Shown here: one piece after another, positions 16,919 through 25,441 of the stretch
Layout of the letters: each line of letters begins with the position of its first letter
Position numbering within the stretch: position 1 is the first letter of the stretch
NCBI GenBank assembly: GCA_035502775.1
Contig: DATJUB010000054.1
Span: 1 to 45,378 of the forward strand
From: 67-14 sp035502775
GTDB lineage: Bacteria > Actinomycetota > Thermoleophilia > Solirubrobacterales > 70-9
Direction: 5' to 3'
DNA: 45,378 nt
Notes under the pieces: model-generated
The model's input: the letters and a program-made list of their open reading frames with translations, nothing else
Told to the model about the DNA's origin: nothing
Database searches by the model: none
Made by a program: the position numbers and the translations under genes

Positions 16919-17876
16919 CGATCTCTCCTTCCAAGAGCTGGGCGGCGGCGGAGGCGGGATCGAGATCCCGGCTGACCACCCGGTTCAGCAATGCGACCAC
17001 ATCGGGATCATCCTCGATCGCGGCCTCGAGGCGTCGCCGCAGCCTCGCGGTGGCGATCCCGAGAACCTCGTTGCGAAGGTTGCGGGCGCGGCGTTCGGAC
17101 AAGGTTCCCTGGGACTCGATGAACTCGCGGTGCTCGGCGACCTTGGCCGCGAGCTCCTCGATTCCCTCGCCGCGGGCGGCCTCGGTCCTGAGGATCGGCA
17201 CGCGCCATCCTCCCGGCGTGTGGGCCAAAGAAAGGGCTCCGCGGACCTCGCGGATCATGGTGTCGGTCATCGGGTGGTCCGACTTGTTGACGACGATGAT
17301 GTCCGGGATCTCCATGATCCCGGCCTTCAGCGCCTGGATCGAGTCGCCGGAGCCCGGCATGAGCGCGAGCACGATCGTGTCGGCGTGATCGACGATGTCG
17401 ATCTCACCCTGCCCCACGCCCACCGTCTCGACCAGGACGTCGTCCTTGCCGGAGGCGTCCATGACGAGGGCCGCCTGGAGCGCGGCCTCGGACAGCCCGC
17501 CGAGTGCGCCCCGGGAGGCCATCGAGCGGATGAAGACGCCGCCGTCGAGAAAGTGCTCGGTCAGCCGGATTCGATCACCCAGCAGGGCGCCCTGGGTGAA
17601 CGGGCTCGACGGGTCGATCGAGAGCACCGCGACCTGGCGGTCCTCCTTGCGGAACTCGCCGGTGAGCGCACCGATCAGGGTGCTCTTGCCGACTCCGGGA
17701 GGCCCGGTGAAGCCGATGATCCGGGCCTTGCCGGTCTTCGGGAAGATCTCCCGCACGAGTTCCCAGCCGGCCGGGTCGTCGGACTCGATCAGCGTGATCG
17801 CACGGGCCAACGCGCGCTTGTCGCCGGCGAGCAGGCGCTCGGCCAGCGAGGTGACTTTGGTTGAGGTCTCGGGCAT
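16911..17876 (-). CDS. meaB: MeaB/ArgK-type G3E GTPase, acyl-CoA mutase chaperone
   Basis: 321 residues. Walker A is GPPGVGKST (58-66); SIDPSSPFTQGALLGDRIR is the family block; ETVGVGQGE contains the switch/Walker B region, and NKSD is the guanine-specifying motif. MeaB proteins gate loading of adenosylcobalamin into methylmalonyl-CoA mutase and protect it from inactivation; related G domains serve isobutyryl-CoA mutase. It is 16 kb from the mutase gene at the window start and instead heads an operon with a PRC-barrel gene. Either mutase could be its client. Confidence 0.93.
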   Translation of the reverse strand: MPETSTKVTSLAERLLAGDKRALARAITLIESDDPAGWELVREIFPKTGKARIIGFTGPPGVGKSTLIGALTGEFRKEDRQVAVLSIDPSSPFTQGALLGDRIRLTEHFLDGGVFIRSMASRGALGGLSEAALQAALVMDASGKDDVLVETVGVGQGEIDIVDHADTIVLALMPGSGDSIQALKAGIMEIPDIIVVNKSDHPMTDTMIREVRGALSLAHTPGGWRVPILRTEAARGEGIEELAAKVAEHREFIESQGTLSERRARNLRNEVLGIATARLRRRLEAAIEDDPDVVALLNRVVSRDLDPASAAAQLLEGEIDV

Positions 17877-17964
17877 CGGTCCTTCAGTCTAGAACCTGAA
17901 CCGGCCGTCGCATCCCGGCCATGAACGCGGCCCCGGTCCGGTCCCCAATAAAGTCCCGCCCGCC

Positions 17965-18618
17965 TTGATCAGATCGCTCGCTTTCTTCGCCCGCAACCGC
18001 ATGCTCACCCCGAAGTACGCCCGCCTCTTCGGGCGCTACCTCTGGCGCCGCTTCTTCACTATCGCCGGCCGCGGCTGGGAGACCGATGGCCCGGTCTTCT
18101 TCGGCAGGCACCTCCAGCTCCAGGCGGGCCGTGAGGCGACGATGAAGTTCGGCCGCTGGGTCTGGATCGGGGACGGCACCAAGATCCGCTGCCACGAGGG
18201 CCGGGTCGAGATCGGGAACAAGACCGTGATGGGTCAGGACTGCACGATCTCGGCCTACCAGCGGGTCCGGATCGGCGAGGAGTGCGTGATCGCCGACCGC
18301 ACCATGTTCATCGACTTCGACCATGGTGTGGTCGAGGTCGAACGTCCGATTCGCAGCCAGGGCATCTACATGGAGGACGTGATCGTCGGATCGAACGTGT
18401 GGATCGGATATGGCGCCTGCGTCCTGCGCGGGGTGCGGGTCGGCGACAACTCGGTGATCGGCACCAACAGCGTGGTCACCAAGGACGTGCCCGCCAACGC
18501 GGTGGTCGGCGGAGTGCCGGCTCGGGTGCTGCGGATGCGCGAGGCCCCGAAGGACCTGAAGTGGCCCGAGCCGGTGGAGCCGGAACCGGGCCCGGGCACC
18601 ATGGAGATCCCGGACTGA
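17965..18618 (+). CDS. Hexapeptide-repeat acyltransferase (LbetaH fold)
   Basis: 217 residues. An N-terminal basic segment (YARLFGRYLWRRFF) precedes about 130 residues of hexapeptide repeats (GRVEIGNKTVMGQDCTI, VRIGEECVIADRTMFID, VIVGSNVWIGYGACVLRGV). They end in the standard cap VVTKDVPANAVVGGVPARVL. HGV supplies a possible catalytic His. These trimeric enzymes transfer acetyl or other acyl groups to sugars or lipids and often work on cell-envelope glycans. The start is uncertain: TTG at 17965 or ATG at 18001; neither has a ribosome binding site, while AATAAA about 13 bp upstream of the TTG could be a -10 box for a nearly leaderless message. Confidence 0.88.
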   Translation: MIRSLAFFARNRMLTPKYARLFGRYLWRRFFTIAGRGWETDGPVFFGRHLQLQAGREATMKFGRWVWIGDGTKIRCHEGRVEIGNKTVMGQDCTISAYQRVRIGEECVIADRTMFIDFDHGVVEVERPIRSQGIYMEDVIVGSNVWIGYGACVLRGVRVGDNSVIGTNSVVTKDVPANAVVGGVPARVLRMREAPKDLKWPEPVEPEPGPGTMEIPD

Positions 18619-18686
18619 AACAAGGAATCAGAATCGCTTCGCTGTGCGATCCTGATTTCGAAGTACCCGCCGCGTGGGCGGGAATA
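18619..18686. repeat. Interspersed palindromic repeat family A, isolated copy
   Basis: This copy has two hairpins: GAATCAGAATCGC with GCGATCCTGATTTC, then CCCGCC with GGGCGGG. It lies between the convergent acyltransferase and MarR gene ends. Three tandem relatives are at 32954-33181. Confidence 0.75.
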
Positions 18687-18697
18687 TCCGTTGCCTC

Positions 18698-19168
18698 TCA
18701 GAGGGACTCGAGGATCTTGTTGGCGGCGTCGTCCTGGATCCAGCCGACCCGCCGGTGGAAGTCGATCAGCAGTTCGAGATCGGTCACGGTCAGGTCCTTG
18801 AACTCCTCGGTCGCCTTCTCGGCCAGCGGCATGTAGAAACGATGGGCGGCGTCTCGCCCCTTGTCGGTGATCCCGGCGAGCACCCGGCGGCGATCCCCGG
18901 GATCGTTCAGCCGCTCGGCGTACCCCTTCTCCTCCAGCCGGTCGATCACGGCGGTCACCGCGCCACTGGTCAGGCCCGAGGCGGCGGCGAGGCTGCCGGC
19001 GGACATCGGGCCGTGGTGATCGAGGATGTCGAAGCAGCGGCCGTCGGTGCGATTGATCTCGAGTGCGCGGCAGACCGCGTCGTCGAACTTCTGGTTGGCG
19101 GCCTGGCTGTCCCTGATCGATTTGGTCAGGTCGAGGAATAGGGAGTCTTTGGACTTGCTGGTGGTCAT
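18698..19168 (-). CDS. MarR family transcriptional regulator of adjacent ABC exporter
   Basis: 156 residues. The winged helix reads MSAGSLAAASGLTSGAVTAV and IDRLEEKGYAERLNDPGDRR, with the DRR wing motif. It is divergent from the drrAB-like exporter, with an inverted repeat (19176-19190) immediately before its own ATG. This is the common arrangement of a repressor that responds to the exporter's toxic substrate. Its 3' end meets the family A repeat. Confidence 0.9.
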   Translation of the reverse strand: MTTSKSKDSLFLDLTKSIRDSQAANQKFDDAVCRALEINRTDGRCFDILDHHGPMSAGSLAAASGLTSGAVTAVIDRLEEKGYAERLNDPGDRRRVLAGITDKGRDAAHRFYMPLAEKATEEFKDLTVTDLELLIDFHRRVGWIQDDAANKILESL

Positions 19169-19175
19169 AACATTC

Positions 19176-19190
19176 TCTTAATTGCTAAGA
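19176..19190. promoter_or_regulatory. Candidate MarR operator
   Basis: TCTTA-ATTGC-TAAGA is a perfect 5-bp inverted repeat. A related CTAAGGATAC lies at about 19202-19211, repeating CTAAGATAC (19185-19193) in direct orientation. Both are between the divergent marR and exporter genes, where they would cover the exporter promoter. Confidence 0.5.
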
Positions 19191-19223
19191 TACTTTGCGT
19201 TCTAAGGATACCAAGGAGGCGGA

Positions 19224-20210
19224 GTGGCTGAAAACGAAGCCATACAGGTCAACAACCTGAGCAAGAAGTACGGAGATGAGGTGCAGGCCCTGGACGGGAT
19301 CTCCTTCGGCGTGGAGGAGGGCACGGTCTTCGGACTGCTGGGCCCCAACGGCGCCGGCAAATCGACCACCGTGAAGATCCTCACCACGCTCTCGACCCCG
19401 ACCTCGGGCTCGGCCACGGTGATGGGCCACGACGTGCTCACCCAGGGCGCCGAGGTCCGGGCGAAGATCGGAGTCGTCGCCCAGAGCTCGACCGCCGACC
19501 GCGAGGCGACCGCCCGCGAGAACCTGCGGCTTCAGGGCCAGCTCTACCGGATGAAAGGCAAGGAGCTCGAGGCCCGGATCGAGTACCTGCTCGCCAATTT
19601 CAACCTGGCCGGGGACGGCGACCGCATCGTGCGCGGATTCTCGGGCGGCATGGAACGGCGCCTCACGATCGCGATGGCCCTGGTCCACAAGCCGAAGGTG
19701 CTCTTCCTCGACGAGCCGACCACCGGGCTCGACCCCGAGGTCCGCTCCGAGATGTGGGGCGAGATCTCAACGCTCGCCGGCGACGAGGGCATGACCATCC
19801 TGCTGACCACCCATTACCTCGAGGAGGCCGACAATCTCGCCGCGAACCTGGCGATCGTCGATCAGGGCAGGATCGTGGCCGAGGGCACCCCGGAGGAGCT
19901 GAAGAAGGGCCTGAAGGGCGACGCGATCCAGGTCGGTCTGGGTGAGACCCGCACCGACGCCGAGGTCACCGCCGCCCTGGCGAACGTCACCGGCGTCAGC
20001 GAGATCATTCTCAACGGAAGGACCCTGCATGCCCGGTCCGAGGACGGCGCCCGCTCGGTTCCCGCGGTGCTCCAATCGCTCGAGTCGGCCGGCATCGCCG
20101 CCGACTCGGTGACCGTGTCCCGGCCGTCGCTAGACGACGTCTACCTCAGGTACGCGGGCCGCACCATGGAACAGGCCGAAAAGAACGAGATCGAGGAGGT
20201 CGCGGCATGA
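19224..20210 (+). CDS. ABC transporter ATP-binding protein, DrrA family
   Basis: 328 residues from GTG at 19224, preceded by the strong site AAGGAGG (19213-19219). Walker A GPNGAGKST, signature SGGMERRLTIAMAL, Walker B VLFLDEPTTGLDPE and the switch His in LLTTHYLEEAD are all present. The Q-loop segment is VVAQSSTADREATARENL, as in daunorubicin-resistance ATPases. A C-terminal extension of about 100 residues ends in SLDDVYLRYAGRTMEQ, also typical of this group. It pairs with the membrane protein that follows (4-bp ATGA overlap) to export hydrophobic compounds. Confidence 0.94.
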   Translation: MAENEAIQVNNLSKKYGDEVQALDGISFGVEEGTVFGLLGPNGAGKSTTVKILTTLSTPTSGSATVMGHDVLTQGAEVRAKIGVVAQSSTADREATARENLRLQGQLYRMKGKELEARIEYLLANFNLAGDGDRIVRGFSGGMERRLTIAMALVHKPKVLFLDEPTTGLDPEVRSEMWGEISTLAGDEGMTILLTTHYLEEADNLAANLAIVDQGRIVAEGTPEELKKGLKGDAIQVGLGETRTDAEVTAALANVTGVSEIILNGRTLHARSEDGARSVPAVLQSLESAGIAADSVTVSRPSLDDVYLRYAGRTMEQAEKNEIEEVAA

Positions 20211-20986
20211 ACGGATTGATGGACACGGTTCATATGGCGCAGCGTCACATCCGGGCATTGCTGCGGCAGCCCTGGTGGATCGTCGTGACCCTGATCCAGC
20301 CGATCATCTGGCTGGTCCTGTTCGGCGGGCTGTTCGAGAACATGGAAGATAATCCGGGATGGCCGGCGGGCGTCTCCTTCCTGGAGTTCATCACGCCCGG
20401 CGTGATCATCATGACCGCGTTCTTCTCGGCCGGATGGGGCGGCATGTCGATGATCGAGGATCTCAACCGGGGAATCATCGATCGCTTCCTGGTCTCCCCC
20501 GCGAAGCGTTCGTCGATCATCATGGGCGCGCTGCTCTCCAGCTTCCTGAGCATCGCGATCCAGTCGGTGATCGTGCTGGTCCTGGCGCTGATCATGGGCG
20601 CGAGCTACCCGAACGGAGTCGGCGGCCTGCTGATCCTGATCCTGATCGCCGGCATCGTCGGGTTCGGGTTCGGGGCCTTCTCACACGGGCTGGCCCTGAT
20701 CATCCGCAAGGAGGAGAGCCTGATCGCGATGATGCAGTTCCTGCTGCTGCCGCTCACCTTCCTCGCGGCCGCCTTCATCCCGCTCTACCTGGCGCCCGGC
20801 TGGATCGCCGACGTGGCCAAGTTCAACCCGGTCAACTGGGGGATCGAGGCGGGACGCTCGGCCGCGATGGACGCGACGCCGGACTGGAACCTGATCCTGA
20901 CCAGGACCGGCCTGCTGATCGTGTTCGGGGCACTGATGGCCGCCTTCGCCACGAGAGCGTTCCGCAGCTACCAGCGCACGGTGTAG
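20207..20986 (+). CDS. ABC-2 type permease, DrrB family
   Basis: 259 residues with six predicted membrane segments; the first is WWIVVTLIQPIIWLVLFGGL. LNRGIIDRFLVSPAKRSSII is the conserved cytoplasmic stretch of ABC-2 permeases, and NWGIEAGRSAAM precedes the last helix. It overlaps the ATPase gene by ATGA. Together they form a two-gene exporter; the substrate cannot be read from sequence but the divergent MarR suggests an antibiotic, bile-like or lipid compound. Confidence 0.92.
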   Translation: MNGLMDTVHMAQRHIRALLRQPWWIVVTLIQPIIWLVLFGGLFENMEDNPGWPAGVSFLEFITPGVIIMTAFFSAGWGGMSMIEDLNRGIIDRFLVSPAKRSSIIMGALLSSFLSIAIQSVIVLVLALIMGASYPNGVGGLLILILIAGIVGFGFGAFSHGLALIIRKEESLIAMMQFLLLPLTFLAAAFIPLYLAPGWIADVAKFNPVNWGIEAGRSAAMDATPDWNLILTRTGLLIVFGALMAAFATRAFRSYQRTV

Positions 20987-20989
20987 GCA

Positions 20990-21036
20990 GGGTGGAGACG
21001 ATCAGCACGCTATTTGCGTGCTGATCGTCTCCACCC
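20990..21036. terminator. Long perfect hairpin between convergent genes
   Basis: A 21-bp perfect stem (20990-21010 with 21016-21036) with loop TATTT lies 4 bp after the permease stop and 64 bp before the glycosyltransferase stop. There is no T-run. It probably ends transcription from both directions. Confidence 0.65.
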
Positions 21037-21099
21037 CTGGGCCCGGGGGCTTGGGCTTGGGCCTGGTGGTCTCGGGGGACCTCCGGGTGAGCGTTCCTT

Positions 21100-22299
21100 C
21101 TAAGACTTGTCGGTGACCGGAGCCAGGCCCTGGTACAGCTCCAGGGTCTGCAGGGCGACGTCGGCCCAGTCGAACATCCGGATGTGAGCGAGGCCCTCTT
21201 CGACCATCCGGCGGCCCAGCTCCTCGTCCCCGAGTACCTGGATCGCGGCCTCGGCCAGATGCTCCGGGTCGCTGGCGCGGAACCTGAGACCCGCTCCCTC
21301 GAGCGGAACGACCTCGCGCAGACCGCCGGTGTCGGCGGCGATACAGGGGCATTCCGAGGCCATCGCCTCGAGCGCGACCAGCCCGAAGGGCTCGTAGATC
21401 GAAGGCACCACGGTGAGATCGGCGATGCGGTAGAGCGAGTGAAGGACGTCGTCGCCGATCCAGCCCAGGAAGGTGCCGTGGGCCATCAGTCCCAATTCCT
21501 CGGCCTGCTTGTGGAGCTCGGCCTCGTGCGTGCCCGAACCGGCCACCAGGAAACGGGTGTTCGGCAGCGCCTTGATCACCTCGGGCATCGCCTCCAGCGC
21601 CAGCTGGAAACCCTTCTCGTAGACCAGGCGGCCGATCAGCAGGACCAGATTCTCGTCGGGCTTCGCGAACTCGGAGCGCAGCCGGGCCAGCTCGACCGGA
21701 TCATCGGCCGGCAGGTCGTCGGGATCGATCCCGTTGGGGATGACCGAGATCCGGCCCTCCTCGACCGAGAAGATGTCGGCGATCTGTTCGCGCATGAAGT
21801 GCGAACAGGCGATCACGCGGTCGGAACGGTTGGTGATCCACTTCTCGACGCCGTGGATGTGGGCCTGGGGATGCTTGTCGACCCAGCCCTGATGGCGGCC
21901 CCACTCGGTCGCGTGGATGGTGGTGACCAATGGAACTCCGTAGCGGCGGGCGAGATGGTCGCAGGCCCCGGCGACCAGCCAGTCGTGGCCGTGGACCAGG
22001 TCGAACTCGTAGCGGTCGCCGAGATCGACGCCGGCCGCGAGCATGTCCGAGTTCATCCGCTCGACCCAGGTCACGAACTCGGCCAGATCGGTCGGACGCT
22101 CGGGCTCGACGATGCGGTGGATCAGGACGCCGGCCATCTCCTCTTCGACCGTCGCCTCCTCCCCGCCCCTGGTCAGGACGTGGACCTCGAGTCCCAGCTG
22201 GACCAGGGCCTCCGAAAGCTTGCGCACGTGACGGGCCAGGCCGCCTTCGATCAGCGGCGGGTATTCCCAGGTGACGATCAGGATTCGGGTCGGTTGCAT
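21100..22299 (-). CDS. GT4 glycosyltransferase, alpha-1,4-glucan type (Rv3032-like)
   Basis: 399 residues with the GT-B fold. The N-terminal glycogen-synthase-like opening is ILIVTWEYPPLIEGGLARHV; FDLVHGHDWLVA and VTTIHATEWGRHQG follow. The donor-binding half has VIPNGIDPDDL, LLIGRLVYEKGFQLA and the EX7E motif in PSIYEPFGLVALEAMA. In mycobacteria the matching gene Rv3032 elongates alpha-1,4-glucan for methylglucose lipopolysaccharide and glycogen. Here it is the last gene of an operon behind a GH57 branching enzyme and a methyltransferase, in the same order as Rv3030-Rv3032. Retaining chemistry using UDP- or ADP-glucose is expected. Confidence 0.9.
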   Translation of the reverse strand: MQPTRILIVTWEYPPLIEGGLARHVRKLSEALVQLGLEVHVLTRGGEEATVEEEMAGVLIHRIVEPERPTDLAEFVTWVERMNSDMLAAGVDLGDRYEFDLVHGHDWLVAGACDHLARRYGVPLVTTIHATEWGRHQGWVDKHPQAHIHGVEKWITNRSDRVIACSHFMREQIADIFSVEEGRISVIPNGIDPDDLPADDPVELARLRSEFAKPDENLVLLIGRLVYEKGFQLALEAMPEVIKALPNTRFLVAGSGTHEAELHKQAEELGLMAHGTFLGWIGDDVLHSLYRIADLTVVPSIYEPFGLVALEAMASECPCIAADTGGLREVVPLEGAGLRFRASDPEHLAEAAIQVLGDEELGRRMVEEGLAHIRMFDWADVALQTLELYQGLAPVTDKS

Positions 22300-22319
22300 A
22301 CGGTGAGCCGTTCAGCCAG

Positions 22320-23747
22320 TCAGGGAGTCAGTAGTGGAGTCAGACTCAAGTCGGGGGCCAAAGCTCGGACCCGTGAATCAGGCGGTACTTGATTGACATC
22401 AGTTCCGGATTGTAGGGCGTCGAAGGCCCGCTCGGCGTGATGGACGGCACGGTCGAAGGGATAGTCGCCGGCCTGCTTGCGGTTGTCGAGGAAGGCCCAA
22501 TCGCTCGATTGGACCGCCAGCAGCTCCCTCACGGCCCGTTCGGCCGCGTCCCCGCGGATCCCGCCGGCGACCGCGCGGCGGACCTCCAGCTCCAGCTTCC
22601 GGGCGCCCCAGGCGAGATCGGCGACCACCGGGTCGTCCCAGGTCCGGAAGTCCTTCTTCTCACCCCAGGTGGATGCCTTCAGCTCGCGCCGGCGGCCATC
22701 CCCACCGGCCGCCTCGTCGAGCGTCACCAGGCGAAGGCCGCGCTCCCCGGACCGGGCGAGGACGTTGTCCAGCCAGATCGGGCCCTCCGACCACCAATGG
22801 CCGAGCAGCTCGCAATCGACGGCGAAGACCATCAGCCCCTTCTCGCCCTCGCGCTCGCGGTACCGGGCGAGACGTGCGGCCGCCGCGTCGAGGAACTCGT
22901 CGGCCTGCCGGGAAGCGGTCTCCGCCGCCGCCTCGGCGTCATACGGTTCACCGTCGATACGGAAGATCCGGATCCCGTTCATCGAGAGCTGATGAAAGTC
23001 CAGGTAGCCGGGCCAGGACGGGTAGCCCTGCATATCCCAGAGCCACGAGATCGCCTCCCAGTCGATCGTGAAGGCCATCGGGCCCGCTTCGGTGCGGACG
23101 GGGCCCAGAGCCTCGTCCCCGGTCTCGTGCCGGCTCTGATCGACGCAGAACCACTCGACGCCGGCCCGGGCCATGTCCCACTCCAGCCCCGGGGAGTAGG
23201 CGCATTCCGGCAGCCAGAACCCTCCCCGCCATCCGAATCGGCGCCGGTGGGAGCTGATCCCGGTGTCCACCTGGAGCTCGACCCCGTCGCGGGTGGCGAC
23301 CAGCGGCAGCACGGCATGGGTCGCGCTCGATGCGGCCAGGGAGATCCGGCCCGAGGACTGGGCCTCGGCGAAGGCCCTCAATGGATCTCCCCCATGTGAA
23401 TCGAGCATGGCCAGCGCCTTCTCGTACCGGACCTTCTCGGCGGCGGCCGCGCCGCGATAGGCGGGCTCCGCCGACTCGATGTCCCGCTCGGCGGCACCGA
23501 GCCGGTGGTTCACCAGGAACTCCCGCAGCCTTTCGGGCACGCCGGCTGCCTCCAGCTGGTCGGCCAGCACGGGGGTGACCGTGAGGGTCAGGTCCCGGGC
23601 GACCTCGAGCACCGGCAGGTGCGAGCGGACAACCGCGTCGAACAGCCACTCCTCCCCGAAGGGATACGTACCGAAGCCCTCGACATATGGCATGTGGGCA
23701 TGGAGGACGATCGCCAGATCGCCGACTTCACCCCCACGCTCAGACAT
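22320..23747 (-). CDS. GH57 1,4-alpha-glucan branching enzyme (DUF1957 type, Rv3031-like)
   Basis: 475 residues. The GH57 N-terminal block is LAIVLHAHMPYVEGFG. Glu181 in GFWLPECAYSPGLE is the expected nucleophile and Asp311 in FAVDCELLGHWWSEGP the acid/base residue. The C-terminal helical domain includes SSDWAFLDN and QAGDYPFDRA. The family cleaves an alpha-1,4 bond and rebuilds it as alpha-1,6. It overlaps the upstream methyltransferase gene by 8 bp and precedes the GT4 gene by 20 bp, so the three are one operon. The C-terminus has a short unconserved tail after ERAFDALQSG. Confidence 0.9.
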   Translation of the reverse strand: MSERGGEVGDLAIVLHAHMPYVEGFGTYPFGEEWLFDAVVRSHLPVLEVARDLTLTVTPVLADQLEAAGVPERLREFLVNHRLGAAERDIESAEPAYRGAAAAEKVRYEKALAMLDSHGGDPLRAFAEAQSSGRISLAASSATHAVLPLVATRDGVELQVDTGISSHRRRFGWRGGFWLPECAYSPGLEWDMARAGVEWFCVDQSRHETGDEALGPVRTEAGPMAFTIDWEAISWLWDMQGYPSWPGYLDFHQLSMNGIRIFRIDGEPYDAEAAAETASRQADEFLDAAAARLARYREREGEKGLMVFAVDCELLGHWWSEGPIWLDNVLARSGERGLRLVTLDEAAGGDGRRRELKASTWGEKKDFRTWDDPVVADLAWGARKLELEVRRAVAGGIRGDAAERAVRELLAVQSSDWAFLDNRKQAGDYPFDRAVHHAERAFDALQSGTDVNQVPPDSRVRALAPDLSLTPLLTP

Positions 23748-24525
23748 GACAGACGGCGATGAAGTCCAGGGCGCTTTCGAGATTGTTGGTGGACAGCTTG
23801 AAGTCGGAGGCCGCGATCGCCGGCGTGAAACGGTCGTAGAACGGCTTGGTCAGACCGAGCGTCTCGTGGACCTTGTCCCAGCCGAGCGAAAGCGCGTGCT
23901 CGTGCCAGCGCAGCTTGCCGGCGTGTGAAAGGCCCAGAATCTCGACCCGTGAGAAATGCGGTTCGAGCAGCGCCCTGTACTCCTCGAGGCGGTACTCCTT
24001 GATGTGCCAGGGGTTGTCCGACTTGTCGGCCCCCTCCGGGGCGAGGGTGAGCAGGTTCGGGGTCGAGATGTAGGAGATCGGCGCGACCTTCGCGAAGCCG
24101 CGCAGCAGCGTGTCCGGATCGGCGATGTGCTCGATCGTCTGCAGGAACACGATCGCGTCGCGCGGCTCGTCGAAGCTCTCGACCAGCTCCCGGCGGAAGC
24201 TGAGCTTCTCCGAGCTGTACTTGGCGCTGGCGTGGGCGAACGCCTCAGGGTTCGCGTCGACCCCGATCACATCAGCGGCCGACGCGGCGAGCACCGCCGA
24301 GCCGTAGCCCTCGCCACAGGCGAGATCGACGACCGTCCGGCCGCCGACCCGGGCCGCGATCCACTCGTAGACAGCCAGGTGGCGCCGGTACCAGTAGTTC
24401 TCCTCGGGCACGTCGGGAAGGGTGCGTTCGCCGGTCAATTCGAGCGGGGGAACACCGTCGGGCTGGTCGTTTTGGATGTACGTGTCAGTCAAGGAGAGCG
24501 ATTCTTCCCTATCTTTCTCCGCCAT
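23740..24525 (-). CDS. SAM-dependent methyltransferase of the glucan operon (Rv3030-like)
   Basis: 261 residues from ATG at 24525; the frame is open to 24573. ELTGERTLPDVPEENYWYRR precedes the class I fold. Motif I is VVDLACGEGYGSAVLA, the acidic residue after strand 2 is in VIGVDANPEA, and VFLQTIEHIADPDTLL is motif IV. Its position before GH57 and GT4 genes matches mycobacterial Rv3030, a proposed O-methyltransferase of methylglucose lipopolysaccharide. The start codon shares CATG with the divergent methyltransferase gene, so one of the two starts may really lie further inside; a TTG at about 24489 (LTDTYIQ) is possible. Confidence 0.85.
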   Translation of the reverse strand: MAEKDREESLSLTDTYIQNDQPDGVPPLELTGERTLPDVPEENYWYRRHLAVYEWIAARVGGRTVVDLACGEGYGSAVLAASAADVIGVDANPEAFAHASAKYSSEKLSFRRELVESFDEPRDAIVFLQTIEHIADPDTLLRGFAKVAPISYISTPNLLTLAPEGADKSDNPWHIKEYRLEEYRALLEPHFSRVEILGLSHAGKLRWHEHALSLGWDKVHETLGLTKPFYDRFTPAIAASDFKLSTNNLESALDFIAVCHV

Positions 24526-25441
24526 GCCCGCTTCCCCGACAGCCACGCCGGAACACATCAAAGACGTCAACACCCGCTACCACGACGCAGCGGCCGATTC
24601 CTACGATGCCAAATGGGGCATCGATTTCGGAGAGATCGGCCAGCATCAGGTGGCGCTCAAGCTGAAGAAGTCTCTGGGCGGCAAGCTCGAGACCTTCGAC
24701 CAGGCGCTCGAGATCGGTGCCGGAACCGGCTACTTCTCGCTCAACCTGGCCAGCCAGGGCCTGATCAAGAATCTGACCGCGACCGACATCTCACCCGGGA
24801 TGCTGAAGTCGCTGGAGAAGACCGCGAAGACTCTCGGGGTCCCGGTCAAGACCGTCGTCACCGAAGCCGAGGAGCTTCCTTTCCCCGACGACCAGTTCGA
24901 CGTGGTGCTCGGGCACGCGGTCCTTCATCACATCCCGGACCTCGACAAGGCCTTCTCCGAGTTCCTGCGGGTACTGAAGCCCGGCGGCGTGATCGTCTTC
25001 TGCGGTGAGCCCTCCCGCTACGGCGACCGCCTCGCGGCCGTGCCGAAGCGAACCGGCTCCTTCGTCGCTCCCGCGTGGCGCAAGCTGGTCGGGGCCGAGA
25101 CCCTGACCCACTCCGAGGAGGAGCTGGCCGACGACGAGCACAGCCTCGAGCCCGAGGTCGACGTCCATGCCTTCGCTCCGGCCGACCTGCGCGCGATCCC
25201 GCCCAAGGCGGGCTTCGAGGACACCAAGGTCCGCGGTGAGGAACTGGTCGCGAACGTGTGGGGCTGGGGCATGCGCTCGATGGAATCCTCGGCCACGCCG
25301 GACTCGATCCCGCTGAAGTGGCGCAGCTTCGCCTACCACAGCTACATCGCCTTCCAGAAGGTCGACAACAACGTGCTCGAGCCGCACCTGCCGCCCGAGC
25401 TGTTCTACAACCTGCTGCTCTCGGCGCGCAAGCCCGCCTAG
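24524..25441 (+). CDS. SAM-dependent methyltransferase
   Basis: 305 residues from ATG at 24524. The class I methyltransferase fold shows motif I ALEIGAGTGYFSLNLA, TDISPGMLKSLE, LPFPDDQFDVVLGHAVLHHI and FLRVLKPGGVIVFCGEP. After the Rossmann part there is an unusual 110-residue tail rich in acidic and aromatic residues (WGWGMRSMESS, FAYHSYIAFQ). The substrate is unknown. It is divergent from the glucan operon's methyltransferase and starts on the same CATG, which makes joint control likely. Its stop codon overlaps the cyclase stop as CTAG (25438-25441). Confidence 0.88.
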   Translation: MPASPTATPEHIKDVNTRYHDAAADSYDAKWGIDFGEIGQHQVALKLKKSLGGKLETFDQALEIGAGTGYFSLNLASQGLIKNLTATDISPGMLKSLEKTAKTLGVPVKTVVTEAEELPFPDDQFDVVLGHAVLHHIPDLDKAFSEFLRVLKPGGVIVFCGEPSRYGDRLAAVPKRTGSFVAPAWRKLVGAETLTHSEEELADDEHSLEPEVDVHAFAPADLRAIPPKAGFEDTKVRGEELVANVWGWGMRSMESSATPDSIPLKWRSFAYHSYIAFQKVDNNVLEPHLPPELFYNLLLSARKPA

